Below are positions 52,909 through 64,000 of a stretch of 64,000 nucleotides of DNA, in pieces. The notes under the pieces were generated by a model. The model was not told the DNA's origin and did no database searches. It saw only the letters and a list, made by a program, of their open reading frames with translations. The stretch's first letter is position 1. Every line of letters starts with the position of its first letter. Both the position numbers and the translations under genes were made by a program. The DNA is from Parachaetomium inaequale (Eukaryota; Ascomycota; Sordariomycetes; Sordariales; Chaetomiaceae). The DNA lies in NCBI GenBank assembly GCA_033296685.1, contig MU854341.1, positions 1-64,000 on the forward strand, given 5' to 3'.

Positions 52909-53611
52909 GCTCCTCGGTATCCGCAACAGCATGGGCGGTTGGCAGACAACGCCGCAAAGGCGGTATTAAAATCGTCTACAGCCAGCCTGGACTAAGGACA
53001 TGGGATATTCCCACGCTCCGTCGACTCGGGAGGCACATCGGCATCTGTGTTTTTGTCTTGTTTTTCTTTTCTGTTTCTTCATATTCGGCATCATGGCAAA
53101 GGGTTGCCAAAACATGGGTAGGCGTTTAGCGGAGAATCCGTTGTTCTGATACCCTTCTCCATCGGCATTCATCAGGGCAATGTGGCTGGCGGCCACAACA
53201 CTGGACTTGTATTTTAACTTGGGAGCCTCGGGTTTGGGACGGGTTGACGTGTGTTTTTGAGGTCATCTGAGGTACTTAATTGAGCGTCTTTATGAGGCTG
53301 TATTGCATTGACTGTGTGGGACGTGATGTCTAACTGACTTGCTCTTGACGATAGGTGTTGGTGGTATTCAGAAGCATGAAGATCATACTGGACTGTAGGC
53401 TGTGGTACTTCGCCTTATAAGCAAACGAGGACATCCGAGGGCGTTACGACGACAACGTTCATGGTGATATTGATTTGCCTGCCTAGCCCAGAAAGACACT
53501 TCTAATATTTAAAATCATGTCGTATTGCTGTGTAGCGTCGAACAAGTCTCTCCTTCAATCAAGAATTGACAGACGTCTCCGCCAGAACCCCTAGCCCTCC
53601 AAGCCTGCCAT
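52909..53611. other. Convergent intergenic region
   Basis: 700 bp, the most A+T-rich of the gene-free stretches after the left edge. It holds the two 3' UTRs. No gene or repeat is seen. Confidence 0.4.
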
Positions 53612-54961
53612 TCAGTCAAACGGTATCCTCCTCAACTGCTCCCCAACCCCCCTCTTCCTCATCTCCTCGGCCGCCGCAATACTACTCGGCACCTTGATCC
53701 CGCAGCAATCCCCCCACCCGCTCGGCTGATGCACATGCCTGACCCCCTCCTTGTCATCAAACACCTCCACCTCGCCACCCTCCCCTTCTTCTTCTTCCTC
53801 CTCCTCCCCATCCTTCTCCCTTGGCTCACTCATCCCCTCAGCCGCGGGAATCAAACTCCCAAACAGAAAATGCTGCATAACCGGCAATTTCCCAAGCACC
53901 TCGCTCACAAACATGCGCCGCATCCCGCCCTCGATCTTGCCCCAGCTCCTCGCGCTGCTGATGTCGTCCAGCATGGGGCTGTGCCACCTGAGCCCTTTCA
54001 CCGTCTTGGTGCTATTCACAAACGCCACCTGACCTAAATACAAAAAATCGTCCCCAAACTCCTCGAGCGCCAGCTCCTGGTGGATCGCGCGCGGCGTGAC
54101 AAACGCGTGGTGCGCCAGCTGGCTGGCGCCGAAGAGGAAGGGCAGGAACTGGTAGTCGTCCAGCCCCCACACGCCGTGCGAGCCCGCCGGTTCCAGGTAG
54201 TACGTGCTCTGGACGCGGCGCATGACGGAGAGGTAGCGGGCGAAGACGCGGAGGACGAGGGCGGGGGAGTCGCGCGCGGGTTGGAGGAGGGAGAGCTGCG
54301 ACAGGCAGAGCAGCCACATGGCGAAGTTGAGCTCGTGGCCTGAGCCGTAGTCGATGCGGCTGCGGTTGCCGAAGGATTGGCAGAGGTAGGTGGAGAGTTC
54401 GGAGGCTGCTGCGGTGGGGTTGGGGATTTTGTCCTTGAGGAGGGTGGCGTGCCAGGCTGGGGCGCGCTGCTTGACCTTGTCGAGGAAGACGCGGAAGGTC
54501 TTGTTGCCGAAGCGGGAGCCGCCTTGGTCGTCGGGGGGCGAGTCCAGGCAGAGGGATTCGGTCTCGTCTAGGATGGCGAGGATGGATTGGACGGTGGGCG
54601 AGAGGTCGGTGTCCTTGACCGAGGAGATGGGCCTGTCGACGACCGACTCGGAGAGGCCGAAGATGAAGGAGAGGATGAGGGTGTAGGTTGGGGAGGACAG
54701 GAAGAGCTGGTGGTCCTTTGGTGAGAGGATCCTCCGGGCGGGGACGGTGAAGTTGAGGGTTGCCGGGTCCGGACGCGGCGGTGCCGGTGGTGTCTCCGGG
54801 ATGGGCACCGGGTTCGCCGGCTCAGCCTTCCTCCGCCGGGGCTCTAGTTTCGGGATGCGGTCCTTTAGGTTGGGGATGCCCCCGCTCGGCTTGGGCGGGG
54901 GATGAGCCGGGGCGGGGCTCTTGGTTCCCTCCTGGGGGACCGTGGGTGACGTGGATGCCAT
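53612..54961 (-). CDS. RRD1: Serine/threonine phosphatase 2A activator (PTPA), RRD1 type
   Basis: Single exon, 449 residues. PTPA is a peptidyl-prolyl isomerase-like chaperone that activates the PP2A catalytic subunit and helps load its metal ions. Signature segments appear in order: NFTVPARRILSPKD, PPDDQGGSRFGNKTFR, RSRIDYGSGHELNFA, YLEPAGSHGVWGLDDYQFLPFLFGASQL, WGKIEGGMRRMFVSEVLGKLPVMQHFLFGSL. The Pro-rich N-terminus (1-70) and the C-terminal extension with an HQPSGWGDCCGIKVPSSIAAAEEM block are what distinguish fungal RRD1 from the shorter RRD2. An acidic Glu run (about residues 385-405) is variable. The start gives MASTSPTVPQEG; no upstream ATG competes. Confidence 0.93.
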   Translation of the reverse strand: MASTSPTVPQEGTKSPAPAHPPPKPSGGIPNLKDRIPKLEPRRRKAEPANPVPIPETPPAPPRPDPATLNFTVPARRILSPKDHQLFLSSPTYTLILSFIFGLSESVVDRPISSVKDTDLSPTVQSILAILDETESLCLDSPPDDQGGSRFGNKTFRVFLDKVKQRAPAWHATLLKDKIPNPTAAASELSTYLCQSFGNRSRIDYGSGHELNFAMWLLCLSQLSLLQPARDSPALVLRVFARYLSVMRRVQSTYYLEPAGSHGVWGLDDYQFLPFLFGASQLAHHAFVTPRAIHQELALEEFGDDFLYLGQVAFVNSTKTVKGLRWHSPMLDDISSARSWGKIEGGMRRMFVSEVLGKLPVMQHFLFGSLIPAAEGMSEPREKDGEEEEEEEGEGGEVEVFDDKEGVRHVHQPSGWGDCCGIKVPSSIAAAEEMRKRGVGEQLRRIPFD

Positions 54962-55271
54962 GTTTCGAATACCCGCTTATCTCTCTGCCGGTTGATCGAT
55001 AAATCGTTCGATTTTTGGTTGAATCGTTGAGTCCTGGCGCCACGTTGAAGGTGTGAGGTCGAAAACGGAAGGCAGAAGTCGGTTGAGGCCCTGCTTGGCT
55101 GATGCAGCATCCCTGCAAGTGGCAGCTTTGTTTGCCTGGAGACGCTAAAATGCGGGGCTGATCGCCTGCAAGTCGGCCCAGAAATCGATGCAAACCCGTT
55201 GAATGAATTTTAGCAACTCGGACAAGAAGGAGCTGCAACCCCATCACAACCAGCAGATTAAATCCTCCAAA
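54962..55271. promoter_or_regulatory. Short divergent promoter RRD1 / RRP46
   Basis: 310 bp between two divergent starts, so both genes probably share promoter sequence. The RRP46 frame has an earlier ATG at 55203 that would add 23 residues. Confidence 0.5.
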
Positions 55272-56151
55272 ATGACAGCGACAACAGCACCAGAGGCCGC
55301 GCTTGGGGTTCTCCCGCGGTCCGACGGGTCCGCCAAATATTCCCACGCCGGCTACACCGTAACGGCGTCGGTCAACGGGCCCATTGAAGCCCAGCGGAGG
55401 GATGAGCACGCATACGAGGCTCACGTCGATGTCATCGTACGACCGGCCGCAGGGGTTGGAGGTGAGAGCCCCCGCGCTCCTCCGCACATGTGAGAGGGGC
55501 TTCTCACCACTGATGTGGCTATATAGGAACCCGGGAACGACACCTCGAGGCGCTTCTGCAGGCCTCGCTCTCCCAGCTCATCCTCGTCAAGAACTTCCCG
55601 CGCTCCCTCATCCAGATCGTTCTCCAAGTCGAGGACTCACCAGAGAACGACTATGTGAACACGAAACTTGTTCAGGCAAGCCTGGTGAGCGAGAAGCCAT
55701 GACACGGATGGCGTCCGTCTGCTAATCGCTGCGCCAGAACTTCGCCATTATGCCGGCACTGATGCAGACGGCCGTTCTGGCGCTTCTCTCGGCAGGCGTG
55801 CCGATGCGCGCAACAGCAACCGCCACGGCTGTCGCGGTTGTGCATCAAGACGGCGCCAAGAGGACGATAGTCGAACCCTCGCCGAGGGAAATCGAAACGG
55901 CTGAGTCAGTTCACGCGCTGGCTTTCACGTCCCACGGCGGCCTGCTGTTGGCGGAGAGCGAGGGGGACTTCACAGTCAAGGAGTGGGACGATCTTTACGA
56001 AACCGCCAAGGGAATCTGCTGCCGCTCTGCGCCGGCAAAGGAAGGAATGGCGATGGTACTCGACGACGAGGAGAGCGCCGGCACGGACATGCGGCAGTTT
56101 CTTCGGTCAACCATGGAGTCAAAGGTGGCTGCGGATCTTCATTGGAAGTGA
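55272..56151 (+). CDS. RRP46: Exosome core subunit RRP46 (RNase PH-like)
   Basis: Exons 55272-55461, 55527-55684 and 55738-56151 give 253 residues. RRP46 is one of six RNase PH-fold subunits of the inactive ring that channels RNA to RRP44/RRP6. Evidence: YTVTASVNGPIEAQRRDEH, VDVIVRPAAGVGGTRERHLE, NFPRSLIQIVLQVEDSPENDYVNTKLVQASL then NFAIMPALMQTAVLALLSAGVPM. The arginines and aspartates needed for phosphorolysis in bacterial RNase PH are not all kept, as expected. The C-terminus LRSTMESKVAADLHWK is family-like. The chosen start MTATTAPEAALGVLPRSDGS is nearer the usual family length than the ATG at 55203. All introns are 53-66 nt. Confidence 0.93.
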
Positions 56152-59111
56152 GGCGGCGGCCGCTGGGAGAATCGATTTGGCTCGGTTTAGAGGATTGGAG
56201 GCCGAGGTGAGCCCGAAGTTCGAGCTTGCATCACAAGTGTTGGATGCGCTCATGGAGGGACTCCGAGGCCGAAACCGATCGAAGTGCCACTCGTACCACT
56301 TGCATCGCGACTGCGGAATTCTCAAAACGCCCACGACGACCGTCATGTGTCGAAGGAGCAAGGGAGCAGCAGGGCGGGTGAAGCATGGGTCCCAAGGGGC
56401 AGCCTAAAATGTTGCGCGGCGACGCGACTACATATCGGCTATCGGCAGTAAGCCACGGCATCGGGCAGCTGGGAGCTATCACCAAAACAAAAAATCATGC
56501 CACTTCCCGGGGCCTTTACGACGCTGCGTCCTTTCCCCCAGGAATTCTGTGTTGTGATGGAAGCCCCAGTGTCACCCATCTCAAACGTCTGTGGGCCCGC
56601 CTGCACGGCCGTGTTTGGGATTGCCCCATGAGCGGGCCGAGGCCCTGTTTCATCTCAGCTTTGCTCCCTTCACCGCGTCCAGGAGCTGACGCTGCCTCTT
56701 TCAGGGCAACCTGACAGGGCATCCGGACAGCTGAGGCTGGACCACGACTTCTCGAAACCGGGCGCGTGCTGGTGGCCCCTTGTCGTTCTGGGTACTGATA
56801 TGTGGGGGGTTCCAGCGCGATGGCAGCGCAGCCTTGCCGGTGGGGTTGTAGACACCCTCGAGACTCGAGACTCGCCGCCTCGCGACTCATGCCTTCTCGA
56901 ATTCCTCGAGGCACCGAGGCCAGAGCTTCGATTCGAGAAGCGGCTGGAGCCCTTCCTGATTTTCGCCGGGATGTTCGACAAGCGCATCGCCTCGACGGGT
57001 CTCCCAATGCCGCAAACACAGCCAGGCGGCCGTCAATTCGCCGCTGGAGTTTCCAAACGTTGGGGGCAACGTTGGATCGCGGTGGAGACCGAACCCTTAT
57101 GCGGCTGCTCGGGCGAGTCCCAGCGCAGCGTTGCGGAATGATCCCCAATGGAGCTGGCTCGAGCGGCAGATTTACAAGGCTTCCCGCCGTGCTGCTAGGG
57201 GGTTGCGCCGGGCGATCCCACTGGCGGCTGCTACCCCCGATTGCTCGCCTCCAGACCCCGGCTTCGAGGAGACACGATGAGACTCGCATATCCGAACGCC
57301 CAGACATGATCCTGCTGCTGCTGCCGTGCGAGGCTGGCCGCGTTTGTTGTTGGCCCCCTATTACGTGTAGAAATAAGGCGGGCCGGGGAGCTGACAAGGT
57401 TCACGACGGAAAGGGAAACCCCCGTGTTGGGTGCTGGCCATCCTCCGGCGTCGTCAGGAGACGCAAAGCATGCCGCTGCCTCCAGTACATGCATAAGCCG
57501 GCACGTTGAGCCGGCGCATCGGGACGACGGTGGAGACAGACCAGTAGTTAGCTGCTCGAGGGGGCAGATCTCTAACGGTACGCCTGTGTAGCTACATCTC
57601 GCCGGATTCTGCAACTCGGGGCCAACTGCGGCTCCAGAATTCGGGGTACCTCGACGATGTAACTACCGCAACCCCAGAAACCATCCTTGCAACAAGCTCG
57701 GGAGCACCCCGGGTTCACGACCCCCTGTCTTCACACAGGGAAGCCATCGTGGCCGCACATCAGATATTAAACCGCCCGAGTGCGTGCCATTACTGTGTAC
57801 GCTTTCCGCTCCTCAGTCTCGTCTTGATGACCCAACCCACCATCTTTTCACCCTTTTCTTTTTCTTCGGCGGCTCCGGGAGCACGTCTGGACGCAGAGCT
57901 CTGGCAGTTCTTCTGATTCATTCTCTGCCCTGACTTCGATTCTTTGCTTGTTTACTTTTGGCATATTCATTTTTTAATATTCCGGCATACTCCCGAGACC
58001 CTGCCCAGACGGCACCATCTTGCATCACGCAACAGCATCGCCATCCTCGGTGCGCTGCGAGCAGTCACATCTCGGCATTCTGGATTCGGCATCCCCTCTC
58101 TTGGCTTCCAACAGAAACTCGGCTACGGTAGTCGAGATATTTCATCACGGTGTGCTCGAGCCATCCACGTGAAGGACAGGCTGCATCAAAGATCACAAAC
58201 GTGCACCTCACCAGCACCAATCGCGGGACTTACACGGCCAACGCCACAGGAGCCAGCCGGCCGGACTGCCACCAGCCGGGCCTTGTTTCCAGTTGACCCT
58301 TGACCCCACCAACCCGCCACCAACCCCTCCGACAAAAGCCATTCCCGCTGCCACTCGGGCTCGAGTCCCCCGAGACGCACACGACTTCCGGTTTCTGCAG
58401 TGTGAAAGAAATCGGCCTGCCAACCCTTGGAAATTCGCGGACTCCGAGGTAAGCAGCTTTCCCTTGTTACCTGTTACTTGTTGTCCCTGAAAGTCCCTTC
58501 CGATTCGGCCGATGCCTTGACAGTGTCGGCCCCGGAACGGGCTGGCTGGGCCTGGGCCATGTGGCGCACTGCCGCACCCGCCCACTGTTTCCTTTGTCCA
58601 ACTTGTTCCAGGCAGGCCATTTGCACAGGGCCACTGACACTCTGCTTCCGCGGACAGTTGATCTTATCTTGGCCGCGTTGCCATTTCCTCGGCTGGTACG
58701 GCAAGACGATAACAACTGCCAACCCGCGGAGTTTGGACCTACAACCAATCGACCGGGTCCTAGCATCGGCTTCGCTGGCATACAGTGACGTCGACGCACA
58801 GCGCGTCGGGTCGCCTCGTGCATTGTCTCCGTCTCCCTGCAGCCTCGAGGGTTACACAGGGCAAAACCTGGGTCTCCGTGAGATCCGGCCTCCCGAATCG
58901 GCCCTTGCCAGAAGGTTCCTCGAAGCCCGAACAGCGAGCGCCCAACTGCCCGCACTGCAACCACGGCCTTGCAGGACGCTACTGCGTGGGAGACCCTGCG
59001 GTGACGTCCAGGCCAGGGCCCTTACTCACCCCCAAACAGCTGCCAGGATTGCGCTGAGCGGGGCCGAAAATAGCACCCCACCAAGCCCCCCGACCGTCCC
59101 CCAATCCGACC
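56152..59111. other. 3-kb gene-free region between RRP46 and NAD kinase
   Basis: The longest gap in the window. Frames are short, both strands look alike, and none resembles a known protein. From about 57780 the plus strand becomes pyrimidine-rich and leader-like. A GTAAGC donor near 58448 could start a 5'-UTR intron of the NAD kinase gene, but I cannot fix its acceptor. A long regulated leader or a non-coding transcript is possible. Confidence 0.4.
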
Positions 59112-61117
59112 ATGTCCGGCTCAATTCACCCAGTCCTGGGTCTGGGTCACCCCGCTGACCCTGACCTTCCGCTCCCACTGCGGGAGGAGCACTGCGGCCC
59201 CGATGGAGTTAATAAACCCTCGCCCGCCAACTCCGACTGCTTGCAGACCCCCGATGCGGTCCTCACCCTGAAGCTGTCGCCGCCGGACCACGGGGAAGCG
59301 AGTTCCATGTCATCGCCTGCAGACGACGCTGCAACCGCCATCACTCCCACGGCCGCCGCACTCCCCTCGACGATAAGTAGGGACCATGGTCCTGTCGCCG
59401 ACCCGCAACCCACTCTGCCTGCTGTAGGCACCTTGGTCTCGCCGGATCCCGACTTGTCGCAACACAGCAGCCCCCCCGTTCCCGCCGGTCCTGCTCCCGC
59501 CCGCGGCCACCGCAAGAACGCGCTCTCGGTCGAGTCTGTCCCGCGACAGACGATTATGAAAGCACTGGCCTCGGTAGCACGCAACAGCAAGCCGCAGGCT
59601 CTCTCGCTCAACAGCATGCTGTCCGCACACAGCGCGCCCAACGGCGCCGACAACCGGCCCGGCTCGTCCTCCTCGCAGCAGCTCTGCGACGCGCTCAATG
59701 GCCTCGCCATGGCGCAAAATACCCGCTCCAACGCGACGGCGACTCCGACCGCCGGTTTCCTCCCCGCCCTGCGATCGCCCTGCTTCTACCACAACCGCTT
59801 CGACGACGCCGTCGACATCGACCGGGTGCTCGAGGAGATCAAGAACGACGAGTGGATGTCGCCTTCGCGGCTCATGCAGACGGCCACAGGCGTGCGTGAG
59901 GTGTCGAAACAGCTCCAGCGCCGGCCCATCAAGCGCGCCGTCAGGAACGTTATGATCGTGACCAAGGCGCGCGACAACCAGCTGGTGCTGCTCACGCGCG
60001 AGCTGGCCATGTTTCTGCTGCGGACCCCGCGGTACGGGTCGGACGTCGGCGTCAACGTCTATGTGGACGCCAAGCTGCGCCACTCGAAGCGCTTCGACGC
60101 CCGGGGGATCACGGACGTGGACCCGCGCTTCCAGGAGATGCTCAAGTACTGGACCCCCGACCTGTGCTGGAACCAGCCCGAGAAGTTCGACCTGGTTCTG
60201 ACCCTCGGCGGCGACGGCACCGTTCTCTTCACCTCGTGGCTCTTCCAGCGCATCGTGCCGCCCGTGCTGTCGTTTAGCCTGGGGAGCCTCGGTTTCATGA
60301 CCAGCTTCGAGTTTGAGCGGTACAAGGACCACCTGAACCGCGTGATGGGCGAGGACGGCATGCGCGTGAATCTCCGGATGCGCTTCACCTGCACCGTGTA
60401 CCGCGACGGGGCCCTGGGCCACGGCATCGAGGAGGGCGAGCAATTCGAGGTCCTGAACGAGCTGGTCATCGACCGCGGGCCGTCGCCCTACGTCTCCAAC
60501 CTCGAGCTGTACGGCGACGACGAGCTCTTAACTGTGGTCCAGGCGGACGGCTGCATTTTCTCCACGCCGACTGGTATGCGCTGCCCTTCCCGTCCGTTTA
60601 TCTCAGTGTACTAACCTCCCCCCCTTCAGGATCCACAGCCTACTCCCTCTCGGCCGGCGGCTCCCTCGTGCACCCGGACATCCCCGCCATCCTGCTGACC
60701 CCGATCTGCCCGCACACGCTCTCGTTCCGGCCCATGGTCCTCTCCGACACGATGCTCCTGCGCGTGTCGGTCCCCCGCAACAGCCGCGCCACCGCCTACT
60801 GCGCCTTCGACGGCAAGGGCCGCATCGAGCTCAAGCAGGGCGACCACGTCACCATCACGGCCTCGCAGTACCCCTTCCCCACCGTCGTCCGCACCGACAC
60901 CGAGTGGTTCGACAGCGTGTCGCGCACCCTGAGGTGGAACGTGCGCGCCGCGACGCAGAAGGGGTTCGATCTCGGTGCCGATGGGGTTGGTGGCTCGGCC
61001 GACGGCAGCGAGGACGAGGGGTGGGATATCGACACCGACTCGGCGTGTTATGCCAGCGAGGAGAGCAGCACCGCTGCGAGTCCGCTTAGGAGGCAGATGA
61101 GCATGTTGGGGTTGTAG
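59112..61117 (+). CDS. ATP-NAD kinase
   Basis: Exons 59112-60573 and 60630-61117 (56-nt intron, donor GTATGC, branch site CTAAC, acceptor TTCAG) give 649 residues. It phosphorylates NAD (possibly NADH) to NADP(H). The first 230 residues are disordered and Ser/Pro-rich with possible regulatory sites. The kinase core follows: NVMIVTKARDNQLVLLTRELAMFLL, the GGDGTVL nucleotide motif (about 370-376), SLGSLGFMTSFEF, NELVIDRGPSPY, and GSTAYSLSAGGSLVHP rebuilt across the intron, then PHTLSFRPMVL. The C-terminal acidic tail (DEGWDIDTDSACYASEES) matches fungal UTR1-type cytosolic enzymes. POS5, the mitochondrial form, would carry a presequence, and none is visible. Start at 59112: first ATG, but the N-terminus is poorly constrained. 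Confidence 0.93.
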
Positions 61118-61174
61118 TTGTCTCTCTCTGCTGACTCCCCTGGAGGGGTTGGTGTTTTTTTTTGGATTGTGTTG

Positions 61175-61200
61175 CGTTGGTTGGTTGGTTGGTTGGTTGG
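61175..61200. repeat. (GGTT)n simple repeat
   Basis: Six to seven tandem GGTT units about 60 bp after the NAD kinase stop codon. Confidence 0.95.
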
Positions 61201-62632
61201 CTGTCTCAAAGCATTATTATTATCGCGAGCGAGTGAGCGTTGGAGGGGGTCGAATCGAAGTAGGGCTGGCATGTGATTGCCTACCTACCTTACGTTAAGT
61301 GCAGCAGCACGCGGGGGTTATCATATCATTATCATTATGAAGGCGTTGTTGGGCGTTTCGGTTTTTCTTTTCTTTCTTTCTTTCCTTTTTTCGACTGGGA
61401 ATGAGGATGATGGGATATCAAGAGCGGGGCGGGATAATTTACCTACCTACTACTACATAGTATAGTTATATGCCTGGTTTGGGCAATGGACATATATATT
61501 CGTGACTTTGATGTCATCGACCGTGACGAGACCTGTCTTAGCGCCCTCTGACCACCCTCGAGCCACCTCAGTCCCCCTACCCCGCAGCGCAATCACAGAT
61601 CGACTGATTCGTGAGGTCGAATCAGACGAAGAGAGCACATGTTTGCTGGTTGCCCCCTCAGTTGGTGTGTGGCTGTAACTACTGTAACTTTAAGCCTCTG
61701 CAAGCGCCAGACGTGCCATCCACTCGGCGCCTACAGATGAGACAAGATCAAGTACCGAATATCAGCCATGTGAAGGGGCCACTTGCTTTGCGAGAGAGCC
61801 GGGTTTACAAATCTGGCACTGAAGCAGTTGAGACAGGAGGGATGTTGACAACTCCAGATTATAACGTATTCTTCATGACACAACATCTCGTCCCAGACCG
61901 CAAGGGACTGACTGGCTGACTGACCACGAGCCCCGCAACACTCAACTCCGCTCGACAACAGCAGCGGCAGCCATCGTCTAAGTCCTCGCCATCTACCAGG
62001 TATCCCGCCAACGGACTAAGTAAGGTAAGAGGTAACCTAGGTAGCAAACAACCTTGCAAACACTCAACCGACCAACAAGGCAAGCCTCCTTCCTCCACCA
62101 GGCGACGGCCACCGGTCAAAGAGAGGCATTAAATATCCCAACAGTGCAGAAAAGAGGCCTTGTTCCATCCTTCTGATACCCGTACATGTCCATCCCATCT
62201 CATATATACCTCCCAGCCAAGGACAGGAACGGGAGGCCAGCGCTTGGCTCCGTCCACGCCCTCGGTTCTGAAAGTCGGCTCCTCGTTTTCTCGCAGCCAA
62301 ACAAACAAGCCTCCAAGTCCCAACAAACAACAGCCAGCCGGTTTCCATCGTAATGCCAGCTGCTCATCATCAGCAGCCGGACGACCATGTGTCAGTCAGT
62401 GTCCGGTAACCCACCCCCAACAAAACCCAACACAACAACAAACAAACAAAACCGCCCATTAGTTAGTGTAAAACAGCCCTGCCATGTCATCTCCGCCGGC
62501 TTCGATCGATGGTTGCAAGGCAGCCTAGCCCAGTGCGCGAGCGCTCACCGTACTATACCGTACTCGCCAGTGAACCACCAAGCAACACCCAAAACAAACA
62601 ACCCACCCAGTCCGACACCCAATAAACACCTC

Positions 62633-62712
62633 AGGTACCTAGGTACCCCGACACCCAACACACAAGAGGTATAGCCACCCCGGTACCCTGGTACCCAGGT
62701 ATGTACCTAGGC
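62633..62712. repeat. Cluster of GGTACC palindromes
   Basis: Four GGTACC hexamers within about 62 bp, two of them flanking CCTAGG-like sequence, plus a degenerate copy (GGTATGTACC). They lie immediately 3' of the last gene and could form short hairpins in its 3' UTR. Confidence 0.85.
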
Positions 62713-62717
62713 AATCC

Positions 62718-64000
62718 TCACCTTGCAAACTTGAGCGCAATCAAATTCGCCGCGGCATCCACCTCCTTCTTCTTGCTGGGACTGACCTCGCCGGCCATGA
62801 ACCGATGGACGTCGTCCCGCTCAAAGAACTGTCTCCTGCTCCTCTCGTCGCCGCCATCACCGCCGCCGTCGTCATTCCCCCCCTGGTCGTCGTCTCCATC
62901 ATCCTCATAGATCAGCGGAGGCTTGTTGGGCGACCGTCCGCGGCGTCGACCCCCCATCGTGGTCGTCTGGAATTGCTTCGAGTATGCGGACCATGACGAA
63001 GGGGAGGTGGCGCTGCGCGCGAGGGATGCGGGGTGGCGCTGCTGCTGGGATTCTTGCACCCGGCGCGGGTTTCTGCCGGTCTTGTCGGCCCAGTTCGATG
63101 ATGCCGACGACGGCGCGGCAGTGGGGAGCCGACGCCTGCCGGAGGCGGTTTGGTTGCTGCTGCTGCGGCGGAACGGGCGCGGGTTGCCGTCCTCGTCGGG
63201 GCTGCAGTTCTCCTTGTCCGATTCCCAGGCCAGCAGCGACGATGGGTGGTGTTGGTCGTAGCCGGTCATGGGCTTGGGCTTGCCGGCACCAGCAGGGTAG
63301 CTGGAGACGGCTGTCCTGTTTTGCTGCTGCATGTTGTGCCGCTGGCTGAGGGCCGCGGTGGTCTCGATGCGCGCCTGGGTGCTCCACGACCGCTCGAGCC
63401 GGGGCCGTTTGGGGCCGCCGGCTGGGCGGGCCTCGGCGCTGTCGGCGACGGAGTGGTTGCGGCGCTTTGTCCTGGGGATGCTGCCGCTGCCGCCGCTGCT
63501 GGTTTGTTCGAGGGCGTTGCTGCTGGCGGAGCTGAGTGAGCGGAGCAGGCTGATCTGGGCAATAGCGGAGCCGCTGCTCTCGTGCTTGGCTTGCTCGATC
63601 AGCGGGTCCTCGCGGCTCTCCGAGTTGGCGCAGTCTTCCCAGACCTGGACGTCGCTCGACCGGCCGCGCTTGAGTCGGGGCATCCGCCGGCTGCTGGCCG
63701 CTGAGCTGGTGGACCGGCGGAGTTCTGATGGTCTGGGGAGCTCCGGCCACGGGAGAGGCTCCACGGGTGCCGGTGGGAGGCTGGGGCGCGGTGGCGAGGA
63801 CGTTGTGATCTCGGCCTGGCCCGACATGGACGTCGACAGGCGGAAGTGAGACGGCTGGGAGCTGGGCTTCCAGCTGAAGGCATCGGCGTCCGCACCCGAA
63901 GGATGTGGTGGCGGACATGTGGAGGGGAATGACCCGGATCTGCAACACCGTCACGGTGAGCGGCAGCACATACCAAAGGGACAAACGGTACAAACCTGAA
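62718..64000 (-). CDS. Disordered protein, unknown function; 5' part outside the window
   Basis: The last exon is 63939-62718, about 406 residues. A donor at 63995-63994 (CAG|GTTTGT) and acceptor TTGCAG at 63941-63940 mark a 56-nt intron. The four bases at the window edge belong to the previous exon, so the true start lies beyond 64000. The frame before the first Met of this exon (63827) already looks coding (ADADAFSWKPSSQPSHFRLS). The sequence is Ser-, Pro- and Arg-rich. It includes ELRRSTSSAASSRRMPRLKR, a conserved-looking QVWEDCANSE, a DKENCSPDEDG segment resembling cell-cycle-regulated proteins, and a C-terminal block HRFMAGEVSPSKKKEVDAAANLI ending ALKFAR. The last block is the most ordered and probably functional. 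I do not recognise the family. Confidence 0.75.

Larger units (their letters stand above)
61118..62717. other. Convergent intergenic region at right end
   Basis: 1.6 kb. It contains a (GGTT)n run in the NAD kinase 3' UTR (61175-61200), CTTTCTTT runs (61366-61390) and a cluster of GGTACC palindromes (62633-62712). The long A/C-rich stretch 62270-62640 is probably the 3' UTR of the last gene. No gene is recognised. Confidence 0.4.

Noticed and set aside
63150..63539. Plus-strand open frames within the last gene
   Set aside because: Antisense shadow of GC-rich disordered coding sequence.

Overview
This window is ordinary nuclear DNA of a filamentous ascomycete. Gene structure points to Pezizomycotina, most likely Sordariomycetes (the proteins look Sordariales-like). 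The reasons are GC-rich genes, short spliceosomal introns (about 50-100 nt) with GTRNGY-type donors and YAG acceptors, single genes scattered on both strands, and an A+T-shifted transposon relic at the left edge whose changes look like repeat-induced point mutation (RIP). There are no bacterial operons, rRNA or CRISPR arrays, and I found no convincing tRNA. Exon coordinates were worked out by hand from reading-frame continuity, splice signals and family conservation.

Layout, left to right. 1-1122: RIP-mutated ORF1 of a Tad-like non-LTR retrotransposon (minus), followed by a 21-bp tandem repeat and an AT-rich stretch. 2.3-8.6 kb: molybdopterin synthase small subunit (+), COG4 (-) and a dynamin-like GTPase (-). 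10.1-16.9 kb: PMR1-type Ca/Mn ATPase (-) divergent from cohesin RAD21 (+). 17.7-26.1 kb: a block of minus-strand genes, namely a dipeptidyl-peptidase V-like S9 peptidase, EAF6, a PWI/RS splicing protein and a small unknown. 27.1-32.0 kb: four compact genes in alternating orientation (FAH-family acylpyruvase +, 3-hydroxyanthranilate dioxygenase -, CTR copper transporter +, CoA-type Nudix hydrolase -). 32.3-41.2 kb: a large disordered protein (-), ERD1 (-), PEX10 (+) and a LYAR zinc-finger protein (-). 43.5-56.2 kb: BEM46-like hydrolase (+), NF-X1 zinc-finger protein (-), a Ser/Pro-rich unknown (+), PP2A activator RRD1 (-) and exosome subunit RRP46 (+). 59.1-64.0 kb: NAD kinase (+) and a disordered unknown that runs off the right edge (-).

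The genes are housekeeping functions with no shared pathway. COG4, PMR1 and ERD1 all act in the Golgi, and PEX10 and possibly the Nudix enzyme in the peroxisome, but their spacing and mixed orientation do not suggest a cluster. I see no secondary-metabolite, mating-type or other novel multi-gene system. The points most worth a second look are the in-frame stop near the 5' end of PMR1, the RIP-damaged retroelement, the four-copy 20-bp repeat immediately upstream of the 856-residue ORF, and the possible in-frame optional intron in the PWI/RS gene. Three gene-free stretches exceed 2 kb (41.2-43.5, 49.7-51.9 and 56.2-59.1 kb); I recognise nothing in them.
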